Origin: Microbacterium neungamense | Lineage (GTDB): Bacteria; Actinomycetota; Actinomycetes; Actinomycetales; Microbacteriaceae | Direction: 5' to 3' | NCBI RefSeq assembly: GCF_024971095.1 | Contig: NZ_CP069717.1 | Location: forward strand, 1,054,001-1,118,000 | Length of the DNA stretch: 64,000 nucleotides | The notes under the pieces: model-generated | What the model was told of the DNA's origin: nothing | Seen by the model: the letters and a program-made list of their open reading frames with translations, nothing else | Databases searched by the model: none | Part shown: piece by piece, positions 53,560-62,748 of the stretch | Position numbering within the stretch: the stretch's first letter is position 1 | Layout of the letters: each line of letters begins with the position of its first letter | Program-made: the position numbers and the translations under genes

Positions 53560-55074
53560 ATGGCTACTCCGCACCCCCTCACCACCACCGCCTCCGGATC
53601 CGACGTCCGCGTGCGCTTCTGCCCGTCGCCGACCGGCCTCCCACATGTCGGCATGGTCCGCACGGCGCTGTACAACTGGGCGTACGCGCGCCACACCGGC
53701 GGAAAGCTCGTGTTCCGCATCGAGGACACGGATGCCGCGCGCGACAGCGAGGAGAGCTTCCGGCAGCTGGTGGACGCGCTCACCTGGCTGAAGATCGACT
53801 GGGACGAGGGCGTCGAGGTCGGCGGTCCGCACGCGCCGTACCGGCAGTCGCAGCGGCACGACATCTACCGCGAGGTGATCGACAAGCTCGTGGCATCCGG
53901 CGCCGTGTACGAGAGCTACTCCACGGCGGAGGAGATCGACGCCCGCAACGAGGCCAACGGGCGCGCCAAACAGCTCGGCTATGACAACTACGACCGCGAT
54001 CTGACCGAGGAGCAGAAGGCGGCGTTCCGGGCGGAGGGCCGTCAGCCGGCGCTGCGTCTGCGGGTTCCGGACGAGGATCTCACCTACGTCGATCTGATCC
54101 GCGGCGAGGTGACCTTCCCGGCCGGGTCCTTCCCGGACTTCGTCGTGGTCCGCCCCAACGGGGTGCCGCTGTACACGTTCGTGAACCCGGTCGACGATGC
54201 GCTGATGGGCATCACGCACGTGCTGCGCGGCGAGGACCTGATGCCGTCGACCGCGCGCCAGCTGGCGCTCTACGACGCGCTCATCCAGGCCAGGGTGACG
54301 ACGTTCGTGCCGCGGTTCGCGCACATGCCGCTGGTGCTGGGGGAGACGGGCACGAAGAAGCTCTCCAAGCGCGACCCGCAGGCGGATCTGTTCCTGCACC
54401 GCGAGCGCGGGTTCATCCACGAGGGCCTGCTGAACTACCTCGCGCTGCTGGGCTGGTCGATCGGTCCCGACCGCGACGTGTTCTCGCTCGAGGAGTTCAT
54501 CGAGGCGTTCGACATCGCCGACGTCAACCCGAACCCGGCTCGATTCGACCAGAAGAAGGCCGAGTCGATCAACGGCGACCACATCCGGATGCTGGACGGC
54601 AAGGACTTCGCGGAGCGGATGATCCCGTACCTCGCCGACGCCGGGGTGTTCGGCGGCGAGCCGACGCACGAGCAGATCGTGCTCGCCTTCCGCGCCGCGC
54701 CGCTCATCCAGGAGCGGGTGCAGCTGCTCGGCGAGGCCCCGGGGATGCTCGGGTTCCTGTTCGCGGACGAGGTCGCCTACGAGGACGACGCGCTGAAGGG
54801 CCTCCCGGCGAACGCGGGCGAGGTGCTCGACGCGTGCGTCGCGGCGCTGGAGCAGGTCGCGGAGTTCACTCCGGATGCCATTCAGACGGCGCTCTCGGCG
54901 GCGCTCGTGGACGGCCTGGGCCTCAAGCCGCGCGTCGCGTACGGTCCGCCGCGGGTCGCGATCACCGGCCGGCGCGTGTCGCCGCCGCTGTTCGAGTCGA
55001 TGGAGCTGCTCGGCAAGGACGAGACGCTGCGCCGCCTGCGCGCACTCTCCGCCCACCTCGCTTCCGGTCGCTGA
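53560..55074 (+). CDS. gltX: Glutamyl-tRNA synthetase
   Basis: A 504-residue class I synthetase. The HIGH-like motif is in [19 protein letters not shown] and the KMSKS-like motif is [21 protein letters not shown] is the Glu-binding region and the anticodon domain is C-terminal. In actinobacteria it also charges tRNA-Gln with Glu for amidation, and tRNA-Gln itself lies 825 bp downstream. The ATG at 53560 is 45 bp after the methyltransferase gene. Confidence 0.95.
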   Translation: MATPHPLTTTASGSDVRVRFCPSPTGLPHVGMVRTALYNWAYARHTGGKLVFRIEDTDAARDSEESFRQLVDALTWLKIDWDEGVEVGGPHAPYRQSQRHDIYREVIDKLVASGAVYESYSTAEEIDARNEANGRAKQLGYDNYDRDLTEEQKAAFRAEGRQPALRLRVPDEDLTYVDLIRGEVTFPAGSFPDFVVVRPNGVPLYTFVNPVDDALMGITHVLRGEDLMPSTARQLALYDALIQARVTTFVPRFAHMPLVLGETGTKKLSKRDPQADLFLHRERGFIHEGLLNYLALLGWSIGPDRDVFSLEEFIEAFDIADVNPNPARFDQKKAESINGDHIRMLDGKDFAERMIPYLADAGVFGGEPTHEQIVLAFRAAPLIQERVQLLGEAPGMLGFLFADEVAYEDDALKGLPANAGEVLDACVAALEQVAEFTPDAIQTALSAALVDGLGLKPRVAYGPPRVAITGRRVSPPLFESMELLGKDETLRRLRALSAHLASGR

Positions 55075-55099
55075 CCCCGAAGCGAGACGTCCCTCTCAG

Positions 55100-55262
55100 T
55101 CGTCGAGCGAGCCGCAGGCAAGTCGCACGCCCAGGCGGGGCGGTCGCCCTTCCGGCTGGCCCCTTCCGGTCGTTGAGCGAGCCGCAGGCGAGACGAAACG
55201 CCTCGCCCTTCCGGCTGGCCCCTTCCGGTCGTTGAGCGAGCCGCAGGCGAGACGAAACGCCT
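55100..55262. repeat. Tandem intergenic repeat (GTTGAGCGAGCCGCAGGCGAGACGAAACGCC)
   Basis: A unit of about 59 bp occurs twice back to back with near identity (about 55145-55203 and 55204-55262): CCCTTCCGGCTGGCCCC, then TTCCGGTCGTTGAGCGAGCC and GCAGGCGAGACGAAACGCC. A degenerate third copy lies before it (from about 55100). It fills the gap between gltX and the lipocalin gene. Confidence 0.8.
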
Positions 55263-55316
55263 CGCTACACTCCGAGTTCCCGGTACCCTGGCCACACCGA
55301 CAGATCGGGGGACGAC

Positions 55317-55808
55317 ATGAGCGACGTGCGTTCGGTGCCGGCGCTGGAACTCGACCGGTACCTGGGCCTCTGGTACGAGATCGGCCGGCTGCCGCTGCGC
55401 TTCGAGGACGACGACGCGCGCGACGTCACCGCCGAGTATTCCCTGAACCCCGACGGCACGGTCCGCGTGGACAACCGCTGCCTGAACAAGGACGGCGAAC
55501 CCACCCAGGCGATCGGCGAAGCGCTCCGCGACGCGGATCACCCCGGACGCCTCCGCGTCAGCTTCCTGCCCGAGGCACTGCGCTGGATCCCGTTCACCCG
55601 CGCCGACTACTGGGTGCTGCGCGTCGACGAGGACTACCGTCATGCCCTGGTCGGGACCCCGGATCGCAAGCATCTCTGGCTGCTGGCGCGCGAGCCGCGG
55701 ATCGATACGGACGTGGTAGCATCGTTCCTCGCAACCGCGGAGGAGCAGGGATTCGACCTTGCGAAGTGGATCGAGCCCGAGCAGTCGGGCCGGGTCGTCG
55801 AGGTCTGA
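55317..55808 (+). CDS. Lipocalin-family protein (Blc-like)
   Basis: A 163-residue calycin-fold protein. The lipocalin signature (G-x-W-Y-E) is at residues 17-22 in YLGLWYEIGRLPLRFE, and the conserved Arg/Tyr strand is near DYWVLRVDEDYRHALVG. No signal peptide is evident, so unlike E. coli Blc it seems cytoplasmic or leaderless. Members bind fatty acids or lysophospholipids. It has GGGGGA before the ATG at 55317. Confidence 0.84.
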   Translation: MSDVRSVPALELDRYLGLWYEIGRLPLRFEDDDARDVTAEYSLNPDGTVRVDNRCLNKDGEPTQAIGEALRDADHPGRLRVSFLPEALRWIPFTRADYWVLRVDEDYRHALVGTPDRKHLWLLAREPRIDTDVVASFLATAEEQGFDLAKWIEPEQSGRVVEV

Positions 55809-55898
55809 TCCGCCACGCGCGGAGCACCGCCGCCGTTTTGCTCCGTGCGCGCCCGTCGGGTAAGCTTGAACCTCGGTGCGAGGCTCCGGTTTCGCCCT

Positions 55899-55970
55899 TG
55901 GGGTATGGTGTAATTGGCAACACGGCTGATTCTGGTTCAGTTGTTCTTGGTTCGAGTCCAGGTACCCCAG
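55899..55970 (+). tRNA. tRNA-Gln (CTG)
   Basis: A 72-nt cloverleaf. Acceptor TGGGGTA (55899-55905) pairs with TACCCCA (55963-55969); discriminator G55970. The anticodon stem GCTGA/TCAGT encloses TTCTGGT with anticodon CTG. Its 3' end is the probable attachment site of the adjacent remnant element. Confidence 0.93.
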
Positions 55971-56160
55971 CAACGAATCGCTAGAGTTCTCTAGGAAGTC
56001 CGGCTCCCTCCGCACTCCATCGGATGGCCCGATCTGGCGTCCAGTGACCAGATTGGTGACCAGAAACCCCCACGGGGCGCGTTTCGCGGTCGTCTCTGCT
56101 GATGAGGTACGCACTCGGCCCCGCTCTTTCGCATGGGTACGCGCTCCGCACCTATCAGGC

Positions 56161-56361
56161 ATGGAAGTTCATGCACGCATCGAGGTCGAGCCCGCGTTCC
56201 TGACCCAGGCGGAGGTCGCCGTTCTGCTGGGCGTGCCCGAGCGCACGCTCGAAGGCTGGCGACTCACGAAGTCCGGACCGCCGTGGCTCAAGCTCGGCCG
56301 ACACGTCAAGTACGACCGCGACGACGTGCTCGCCTGGGCGCGGGAGCAGCGTCATGGCTAG
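56161..56361 (+). CDS. Excisionase-like helix-turn-helix protein
   Basis: A 66-residue MerR-like/Xis HTH: AFLTQAEVAVLLGVPERTLE, then GWRLTKSGPPWLKLG and VKYDRDDVLAWAREQ. It is encoded directly before a tyrosine integrase, which its gene overlaps by 8 bp, and next to the tRNA-Gln attachment site, so it likely directed excision. ATG 56161 gives MEVHARIEVEP. Confidence 0.82.
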   Translation: MEVHARIEVEPAFLTQAEVAVLLGVPERTLEGWRLTKSGPPWLKLGRHVKYDRDDVLAWAREQRHG

Positions 56362-57566
56362 ACCGAAGATCGCCGCGGGCGAGGTCGGCCAGGTGCAGGT
56401 GACCCAGCTCGCGAACGGCAAGTGGCGGACACGCGCCCGGATGCGCGACGACTCCGGCGAGCTGGTGCAGCTCCGCGCCGAAGCAGTCACCGAAGCTGCG
56501 GCCCGCGAGGAGCTGCTGTCACGCGCGAAGACGCTGACCACGCACACGAAGGCCATTGTCACCGCCGCATCGACCATCCAGGAGGCGACCGAGGCATGGC
56601 TGCCGACGGTGAAGGTGCGCGCCGAGAACGGCACGCTGTCGTGGTCGACGTATGAGAACTACGAGACCACCGTCCGTCTCACCCTCGTCCCCGTCTGTGG
56701 CGGCGTCACGCTGGAGGCGCTCACGGTCGGCCGCTGCGACCGGATCATCCAGAACCTCCTCGCCGACCGGGGCGTATCCGCGGCGCGGAAAGCCCGTTCG
56801 GTGCTCTCGCTCATCTGCGGGTTCGCCGTGCGCGACGACGCGATCCCGACGAACCCGGCACGCGACGTCACCCGACTGCCGACGCCGGAGAAGAAGACCT
56901 CGATGCTCACTCCGCAGCAGATCGAGGCGATCCGCGACCTCATGACCCGGTGGCGGGAGACGGAGGGCATGGGGCCGCGCCCCAACTGGCGGGCGCTCGT
57001 GGACGGCATGGACATCATGCTCGGCACCTCCGCCCGCGTGGGGGAGTGCATCGGCCTGCGCCGTTGCGACGTGGACATGACCACCGCCCCGCCGACGATC
57101 CTGATCGACGGCACCGTGATCCAGAACAAGGTGCAGGGCGTCCAGCGCAAGAACGCACCCAAACGCACCCGACAGCGTCGCCGCGTCGCGCTGCCAGCTC
57201 TCGCAGCCGACGCGATGCGACGCCGACTCGCGCTCGCAGAGCGAGGACCTGAGGCACTGCTGTTTCCGACGAAGACCGGCAAGCCGATGAGTGTCTCGAA
57301 CTACGAACGCCTGCTGCGCTCGTTCATCGACGACAACCGCGACCAACTCGTGCGCCTCGGTGTCGAGGTCGATGAGTACTCGACGCACATCTACCGGCGC
57401 ACGGGGCACCACCGCGACACTCGTGGAGCGCGCGGCCGGACTCACGATCGCGTCACGGCTGCTCGGGCACGCGAACGAGATGGTCACCCGCAACAGCTAC
57501 GTCATCACCGCCGAGCAAGTCGATGTTGTCACCGCCGACATCCTCGACACGATCCTTGGGACGTGA
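56354..57566 (+). pseudogene. Tyrosine-recombinase integrase with one-base frameshift
   Basis: The phage-type integrase reads normally from ATG 56354: an arm/N-terminal domain, SAM-like core-binding (WSTYENYETTVRLTLVPVCG) and the start of the catalytic domain (GTSARVGECIGLRRCDVD with catalytic Arg; HIYRRT with the His and second Arg). After RRTG the frame goes astray. In the next frame TTATLVERAAGLTIASRLLG, HANEMVTRNSY (His and nucleophile Tyr) and ILDTILGT follow. GGGG at 57403-57406 has one G too many, giving the shift. The catalytic Tyr is therefore lost from the product. Confidence 0.82.
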
Positions 57567-57846
57567 GTCATGCGGCTCGCCGGTCTCGCGGGACGAGCCG
57601 CGTACCTTCTCACCGAAGCCTTGTTGCCTGTGCGAGAGGAGAGGTAACGTACCTGCACCACAAGTCCATGAGCGTGCGGCGGCGGTGCGGAATCCCAACC
57701 ACCGTGGTGGCGCAAATCTTGCACCACCACGAACCCCGGGATTGCAGGCGGTGTCAATTTGCCACCACCGCGCGAGGACTCGGCCATCTGAACTTCGGGA
57801 GGCCGGACGGTTCCGTCAATTTGGGCTCTCCTGACTGATCCGTGGG
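57567..57846. other. Noncoding gap between integrase and transposase remnants
   Basis: No credible gene. Several CACCAC/GTGGTG inverted words occur around 57655-57775 (for example CCACCGTGGTGG). GGGCTCTCC near 57822 resembles an ISL3-family element end, so the transposase remnant probably begins there. Confidence 0.4.
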
Positions 57847-58372
57847 TCATTTCCGGCCCGGTAGGACGGGTCGGTGGCCGCCGAGGTTGAGCATGGCCAG
57901 GGCGATGAGGGCTTCGGGGGACTTGAAGCCGAAGGCGACGCGGGTGATGAGTCGGATCTTGGTGTTCACGGACTCGATACGTCCGTTGGACAGGCCGTGC
58001 TCGATCGCGGCGAGGATCGAGGCCTTGTGCTTGACGATGCGGCGTTGGAGCTCGACGAAGGCGGGGATGCGGCAACGTCGGGCCCAGCCGATCCAGCGTT
58101 CCAGGGCTGCTTCGGCCTCGTCGGCGGGTAGCTGGAAGACCAGGCGCAGTCCTTCCTTGAGCAGGTAGCCCCGGTGCAGGCGCGGGTCGGTCTTGGCGAC
58201 CCAGGCGAGCTTGGCCTGCTGCCGGGTGGTGAGGTTCTCGGGGTTCTTCCACAGCGCGTACCGGGCGTGCTTGAGCGCCTTGGCGTGCCCGCCGGCCCGC
58301 CCGGCCCGGCGCTGCCGGACGGCGCCGCGGGCCTCGTTCCACGCCTGGCGACGGACCTCGAGCTTGTCAAGT
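57847..58372 (-). pseudogene. ISL3-family transposase, C-terminal fragment
   Basis: On the minus strand the last 175 or so codons of an ISL3 transposase are intact: GHAKALKHARYALWKNPENL, RLHRGYLLKEGLRLVFQLP, HGLSNGRIESVNTKIRLITR and AFGFKSPEALIALAMLNLGG, ending RPVLPGRK. The last Glu of the DDE triad is in RIESVNTK. The N-terminal 60% is missing: similarity stops at about 58372. Confidence 0.72.
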
Positions 58373-58401
58373 TGTGTGTGTAAGGAGTCGGGGTCTCGGT
58401 T

Positions 58402-58520
58402 TCAGAGGTAGGGCTCGATGCGCTCGGGATAGACGAGCGCGAGTTGCTCGAGTGCCTTCATCCAGTTCGTGACGACTTGCCCTTCGACGAGTCGGCCTTC
58501 GGCTCGGTGGTCGCGGTACG
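58402..58520 (-). pseudogene. Short C-terminal fragment, probably of a transposase
   Basis: The minus strand reads YRDHRAEGRLVEGQVVTNWM, KALEQLALVYPERIEPYL, then stop (58402-58404). It is cut by the transposase remnant on one side and by the MFS region on the other. The phrase resembles tails of transposases but the family is not certain. Confidence 0.4.
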
Positions 58521-58539
58521 GACAATGGGATAGCAGTGA

Positions 58540-60087
58540 TCAGTGGTCGCTGTGTGGATCGCCCTGTGTGCTGGTGGTGCGGTTCTGTGCGAGTGTCGCG
58601 GCCGCACCGATGCCGATGATGGTGACGATGATCGCTGCCGTGGTGAACGCGGTGGTCATTGCGTCGGTGAAGGCGGGGCGGACGATGCCAAGCAGCGTCT
58701 CGGCGAGGTCCGCAGGGAGCTGCTGGGCGGTGGCGACGGCAGCTCCGAGCGTTTCGGTGACGGCGTCACCGATCTGGGGCGGCGTTGTGTCCGGCAATCC
58801 GGCTCTGACCTCGGTGCGGTAGAGGCTAGTGCCGAGGGCGCCGAGGATGGCGGTGCCGAGCGCGCCGCCAAGTTCGTAGGCGGTCTCGCTGATGCCCGCG
58901 GCGGCTCCGGCTCTCTCGGGTGGGGCGGTGCCGACGATGACGTCGTTGGAGACGGTGTCAGCGATCCCGATCCCGGCCCCGATGAGCGCACCGCCTGTGA
59001 ATGCGACCCAGGCGGTGCCGTCGAGGTCGAGGGCGCTGAGCGTGAGGTACCCGCCCGCGGCGACGATCAGCCCGCCGCCGATCAGCCAGCCGGGGCGCAC
59101 GACGCGGGCGATCGTGGCGGCGAGGAGAGAGCCGACGATCGCTCCGACGGCGACGGGCAGCGCCCAGAGTCCGGCCAGGAGCGGCGAGTGGCCCAGGATG
59201 AGCTGGAGGTACTGGGGCAGGAAGTACAGCAGGGCGGTCAGCGCGAAGACTCCGGCGATGTTGGCGATGACGGCGACGCTGAATGGCAAGGATCGGAACA
59301 GTGCCACGTCGATCAATGGGTCAGTCAGGCGGCGTTGCCGCAGCGTGAAGACGACGCCGAGCGCGAGTCCTGTTGTCAGCCACAGGATCGCTGGGAGATC
59401 CCAGCCGTACTCGGCGGCGTGTTTGAGCCCGTATACACCGGGGAGCATCGCTGCCATCAGCAGCCCGGCGGAGAGTAGGTCGAAGCGGCCCGGTGCGGGG
59501 TTGCGGAACTCGGGGATGAGTAGCGGGGCGGCGATGAGTAGGGCGAGCATCACCGGCACGTTGATGAGGAACACCGATCCCCACCAGAAGTTCTCCAGCA
59601 ACAGGCCGCCGACCACCGGGCCCAGGCCGGCGCCGCCGGCGAATGCGGCCACCCAGACCGAGACGGCGCGGCGGCGCTGGGCGGGGTCGGTGAAGATGTT
59701 GCGGATCAGCGCGAGCGTGGAGGGCATGAGCGTAGCCCCGCCAATCCCGAGCAGCGCGCGGGCGGCAATCAGCACCTCCGCCGACCACGCGAACGCGGCC
59801 AGCACCGAGGCGAGCCCGAATGCGACTGCCCCGATCAGCAGGAGTCGGCGTCGGCCGATCCGGTCGCCGATGTTGCCCATGAGCACCAGCAGTGCGGCGA
59901 GGAAGAACCCGTAGATGTCCACGATCCACAGCAGCTGCGTGCCGGTCGGGGCGAGGTCTTCGCTCAGCTCGGGGATCGCGATCGCCAGCACGGTCAGGTC
60001 GATGCTCATCAGCAGCACCGGCACCGTCAAGGCAGCCAGTGCCGCCCACTCACGAGCACCAGCACGGGGAGCAGCAGCAGTGGTCAT
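58540..60087 (-). CDS. EmrB/QacA-type MFS drug transporter (DHA2)
   Basis: A 515-residue, about 14-helix transporter: LLMSIDLTVLAIAIPELSED (helix 1), NIGDRIGRRRLLLIG (loop 2-3) and GGAGLGPVVGGLLLENFWWG (motif C). It is similar throughout to the transporter at 46580-48118. The ATG at 60087 is followed by a short polar N-terminus. It is divergent from a TetR regulator, with 102 bp between. Located just beyond transposase remnants, it may have arrived with mobile DNA. Confidence 0.88.
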   Translation of the reverse strand: MTTAAAPRAGAREWAALAALTVPVLLMSIDLTVLAIAIPELSEDLAPTGTQLLWIVDIYGFFLAALLVLMGNIGDRIGRRRLLLIGAVAFGLASVLAAFAWSAEVLIAARALLGIGGATLMPSTLALIRNIFTDPAQRRRAVSVWVAAFAGGAGLGPVVGGLLLENFWWGSVFLINVPVMLALLIAAPLLIPEFRNPAPGRFDLLSAGLLMAAMLPGVYGLKHAAEYGWDLPAILWLTTGLALGVVFTLRQRRLTDPLIDVALFRSLPFSVAVIANIAGVFALTALLYFLPQYLQLILGHSPLLAGLWALPVAVGAIVGSLLAATIARVVRPGWLIGGGLIVAAGGYLTLSALDLDGTAWVAFTGGALIGAGIGIADTVSNDVIVGTAPPERAGAAAGISETAYELGGALGTAILGALGTSLYRTEVRAGLPDTTPPQIGDAVTETLGAAVATAQQLPADLAETLLGIVRPAFTDAMTTAFTTAAIIVTIIGIGAAATLAQNRTTSTQGDPHSDH

Positions 60088-60128
60088 TCGAGTCTCCTCA
60101 CGTCGGCGGCGATGCCCTCCAATCTAAT

Positions 60129-60144
60129 TTGCCCATCTGGCCAA
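60129..60144. promoter_or_regulatory. Candidate operator between MFS and TetR genes
   Basis: TTGCCCATCTGGCCAA: TTG-CC / GG-CAA arms around ATCT with one mismatch pair. A related word, ACCAAGGCATTCGGCCAG, lies 10 bp further. Both are in the AT-richer middle of the 102-bp divergent promoter region. Confidence 0.45.
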
Positions 60145-60189
60145 GTCAAGCGACCAAGGCATTCGGCCAGTATCCGGTATGATGAGGTC

Positions 60190-60825
60190 ATGGCTACCGA
60201 CGATGAGGCAGGAACGGCACGTTTACACCTGAGTGCGGACGAGCGGCGGCGGTTGCTGACCGAGGCGGCGTTGCAGGTGATGAAGCGCGAGGGGGTGAAG
60301 GCGGCGACGACGCGGGCGATCTGCGCAGAGGCGGGGATGCCCCACGGGGCGTTCCACTACTGCTTCCGCTCCAAGCAAGAGCTCTACACAGCGCTGTTCT
60401 CGACCGACATCAACGTCGATCTGGATCAAGCATGGGCGACGATCGATAACGCCAGCAGCATCCACGACAGCATCTACGCGCTGATGATCGCCTACTGGCG
60501 CACGGTCGAGCACGACCCGCAGGCGCAGATCGTACTGACGGAGCTGACCACCCTGGCCTTGCGCGACCCTGCACTGCAGGAGCTTCCTGCCTGGGAGCAG
60601 AGCGCCTACCGTGACCGCCTCATCGCCCACCTCCGGCGCTTCGCCTCGCACGCCGACGTCGACTACGCGATCCCGGTCGAGAGACTCGCCGAGATGATCC
60701 TCGCCGCACTCTCCGGGCTGACGACGTCCTGGCTCTCAACCCGAGACGACGACGCCGCACAAGACGCGATCCGCGAGTTCGCCAACATCTTCTCCACCTA
60801 CACGGCTCGGCGCGCTGAGCAATGA
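60190..60825 (+). CDS. TetR-family regulator of the adjacent efflux pump
   Basis: A 211-residue repressor: HTH KAATTRAICAEAGMPHGAFH followed by YCFRSKQELYTALF, then a ligand domain. ATG 60190 gives MATDDEAGTARLHLSADERR. It is divergent from the DHA2 transporter and probably represses it until drug binds. It is not closely alike the regulator at 45913, though the pumps are paralogues. Confidence 0.86.
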   Translation: MATDDEAGTARLHLSADERRRLLTEAALQVMKREGVKAATTRAICAEAGMPHGAFHYCFRSKQELYTALFSTDINVDLDQAWATIDNASSIHDSIYALMIAYWRTVEHDPQAQIVLTELTTLALRDPALQELPAWEQSAYRDRLIAHLRRFASHADVDYAIPVERLAEMILAALSGLTTSWLSTRDDDAAQDAIREFANIFSTYTARRAEQ

Positions 60826-61000
60826 CGGAGTAACCAACCAGCAGGACATGAGCCGCAGAAACAAGCCCATCCAGGCGCGACTACTGACACAGTCCCGCGG
60901 GGTACTCGCCTCTGCCTGGCCTGGTCTGCTGTTGGCGCCGCCCTTGCCATACGCGAGAGAATGTCTTCATGAGTAAGCACGATGTCGTCGGGAGCCCGGT

Positions 61001-61888
61001 GTGCGGTCGGTGATGTCGTGGGATGCGCTGCGGGTGTTCCTCGCGGTGCACCGGGCAGGATCATTCTCGGCGGCCGCGGACGAACTCGGAGTCGCGCAGT
61101 CGTCGGTGTCCGAGCAGGTTGCCCGCCTGGAACGGAACTTGGGCTACACGCTACTGGACCGCACGCCTTCCGGGGTTCGCGCGACCGAGCGCGGGATCGA
61201 GCTCGCGGCGCGGATCGCGGCTCCGGTGGACGCGCTCGCCGCTGCCGCCGCGCTGACCGAGGAGACCGACTGTGCTGAACGCATCGTGTTCGTCGGCGGC
61301 CCGGCCGAGTTCCTCTCCGAAGTCGTGCTGCCGGGGCTTGCCGACCGGCTGCCCGCGGGTATTCGGGTTATGGCGCGGTTCGGTCTGGCGGAGGATCTGA
61401 TCGATGACCTGCACGCTGGGGAGATCGAGGTGCTCGTCAGCGCCCTCCCGGTTCGCGGCACGGATCTGTCGCCGGAGCCGGTCTACGACGAGGAGTTCGC
61501 GCTGGTCGCCCACCCCAACTGGGCCGCCCGCGCAGAGCAGAACCTTGCGGCGGTCCCGCTGCTCGCCTACGGCCCGGAGCTGCCCATCATCCGCCGGTAC
61601 TGGCGCAGCGTGTTCGGGCGCCGGCCGGACGACCTGGCGGTTCGTATCATCGCCCCGGATCTGCGCGCCCTGCTGCGACTGGCGCTGAGCGGTGCGGGCA
61701 TGACGGTGCTGCCGGATTACCTCGTGCGCGAGCACCTGGCCTCGGGCGCCCTCGTCGCGCTGGACTCCCCGGAGGTGGCTCCGTTGAACACGCTGTACGT
61801 GGCGACCCGCAAGACCTCTGGCCATCTCGACCCGGTTGTCGCGTCGGTGCGGGAGGCGATCGTCGAGATCGGACAGGCGGCCGGCTGA
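61001..61888 (+). CDS. LysR-family transcriptional regulator
   Basis: A 295-residue LTTR. The N-terminal winged HTH is FLAVHRAGSFSAAADELGVA then QSSVSEQVARLERNLG, and the C-terminal half is a periplasmic-binding-fold sensor (EEFALVAHPNWAARAEQNLA). GTG 61001 or ATG 61013 can start it. It lies upstream of, and in the same direction as, the DJ-1/SDR/MFS genes, which it may control. The 175 bp before it hold no gene. Confidence 0.86.
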   Translation: MRSVMSWDALRVFLAVHRAGSFSAAADELGVAQSSVSEQVARLERNLGYTLLDRTPSGVRATERGIELAARIAAPVDALAAAAALTEETDCAERIVFVGGPAEFLSEVVLPGLADRLPAGIRVMARFGLAEDLIDDLHAGEIEVLVSALPVRGTDLSPEPVYDEEFALVAHPNWAARAEQNLAAVPLLAYGPELPIIRRYWRSVFGRRPDDLAVRIIAPDLRALLRLALSGAGMTVLPDYLVREHLASGALVALDSPEVAPLNTLYVATRKTSGHLDPVVASVREAIVEIGQAAG

Positions 61889-62012
61889 GGCGCCTATCGG
61901 GATCCCGATACCCCCTGTCGGGTTCTCGGTTACCGGCGACGCGGAGCTGGTTTCTACGGTCGGAGGTGACCTGTTCGGGGTCATCCTCCGTTCCGATGAG
62001 AAAGCAGCCCCC

Positions 62013-62684
62013 ATGTCCGATTCGCCTCGCGCCCTTCTCGTTCTGACCAGCCACGCCGACCTCGGCGGCCTCCGCAAGACCGGCTTCTACGTCGGCGAGG
62101 CCGCCGACCCGTGGCAGGTGTTCACCGACGCCGGCTACACCGTCGACCTCGTCTCGATCGCTGGCGGCGCCCCGCCTGAGGACGGCCGCGATGAGCAGGA
62201 TCCGACTCAGCGGGCCTTCCTGCACGACCCCCACGTCGCCGCTCAATTGCAGCACACCCCGAGCCTGGCCGAGGTCGACCCGGCAGGTTACGACATCGTG
62301 TTCTTCGTCGGCGGGCACGGCACCATGTGGGATTTCCCGGACGCACCCGACATCACCCGCATCGGCCGGGCGGTGTACGAGGCCGGCGGCGTGATCGCGG
62401 CGGTATGCCACGGCCCGGCCGCCCTGGTGCACCTCACGCTTTCCGACGGCAGTCCGCTCGTGGCCGGGAAGCGGGTCGCGAGCTTCACCAACAGCGAGGA
62501 GGCGGCCGTCGGCCTCACCGATGTCGTGCCGTTCCTCCTCGCCGACGCGCTCACCGCGCAGGGCGCGACCCCTGTGCCCGGCCCGGACTTCACCGAGAAC
62601 GTCGTCACCGACGGGCGCTTGGTAACCGGGCAGAACCCGCAGTCGGCGGCCGGCGTCGCCCGCGCCGCCATCGCCGCTCGCTGA
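62013..62684 (+). CDS. DJ-1/PfpI-family protein (Hsp31-like)
   Basis: A 223-residue class I glutamine-amidotransferase-like protein. The nucleophile elbow is AAVCHGPAALVH (Cys about residue 134) with the acidic partner near FFVGGHGTMWDFPDAP. It resembles the Hsp31/glyoxalase III branch that detoxifies methylglyoxal or acts as a chaperone. ATG 62013 follows a weak site. It is followed 64 bp later by an SDR gene. Confidence 0.85.
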   Translation: MSDSPRALLVLTSHADLGGLRKTGFYVGEAADPWQVFTDAGYTVDLVSIAGGAPPEDGRDEQDPTQRAFLHDPHVAAQLQHTPSLAEVDPAGYDIVFFVGGHGTMWDFPDAPDITRIGRAVYEAGGVIAAVCHGPAALVHLTLSDGSPLVAGKRVASFTNSEEAAVGLTDVVPFLLADALTAQGATPVPGPDFTENVVTDGRLVTGQNPQSAAGVARAAIAAR

Positions 62685-62748
62685 CCACAGTTCCGCCCTG
62701 ACCGCGGTGTACACGCCACGCACCGCCGCACAGAGAAGGGAGCCCTTC

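Noticed and set aside
57497..58342. Minus-strand 281-codon gene over the ISL3 fragment
   Set aside because: It is the wrong frame; the true frame gives ISL3 transposase motifs through to the stop at 57847.
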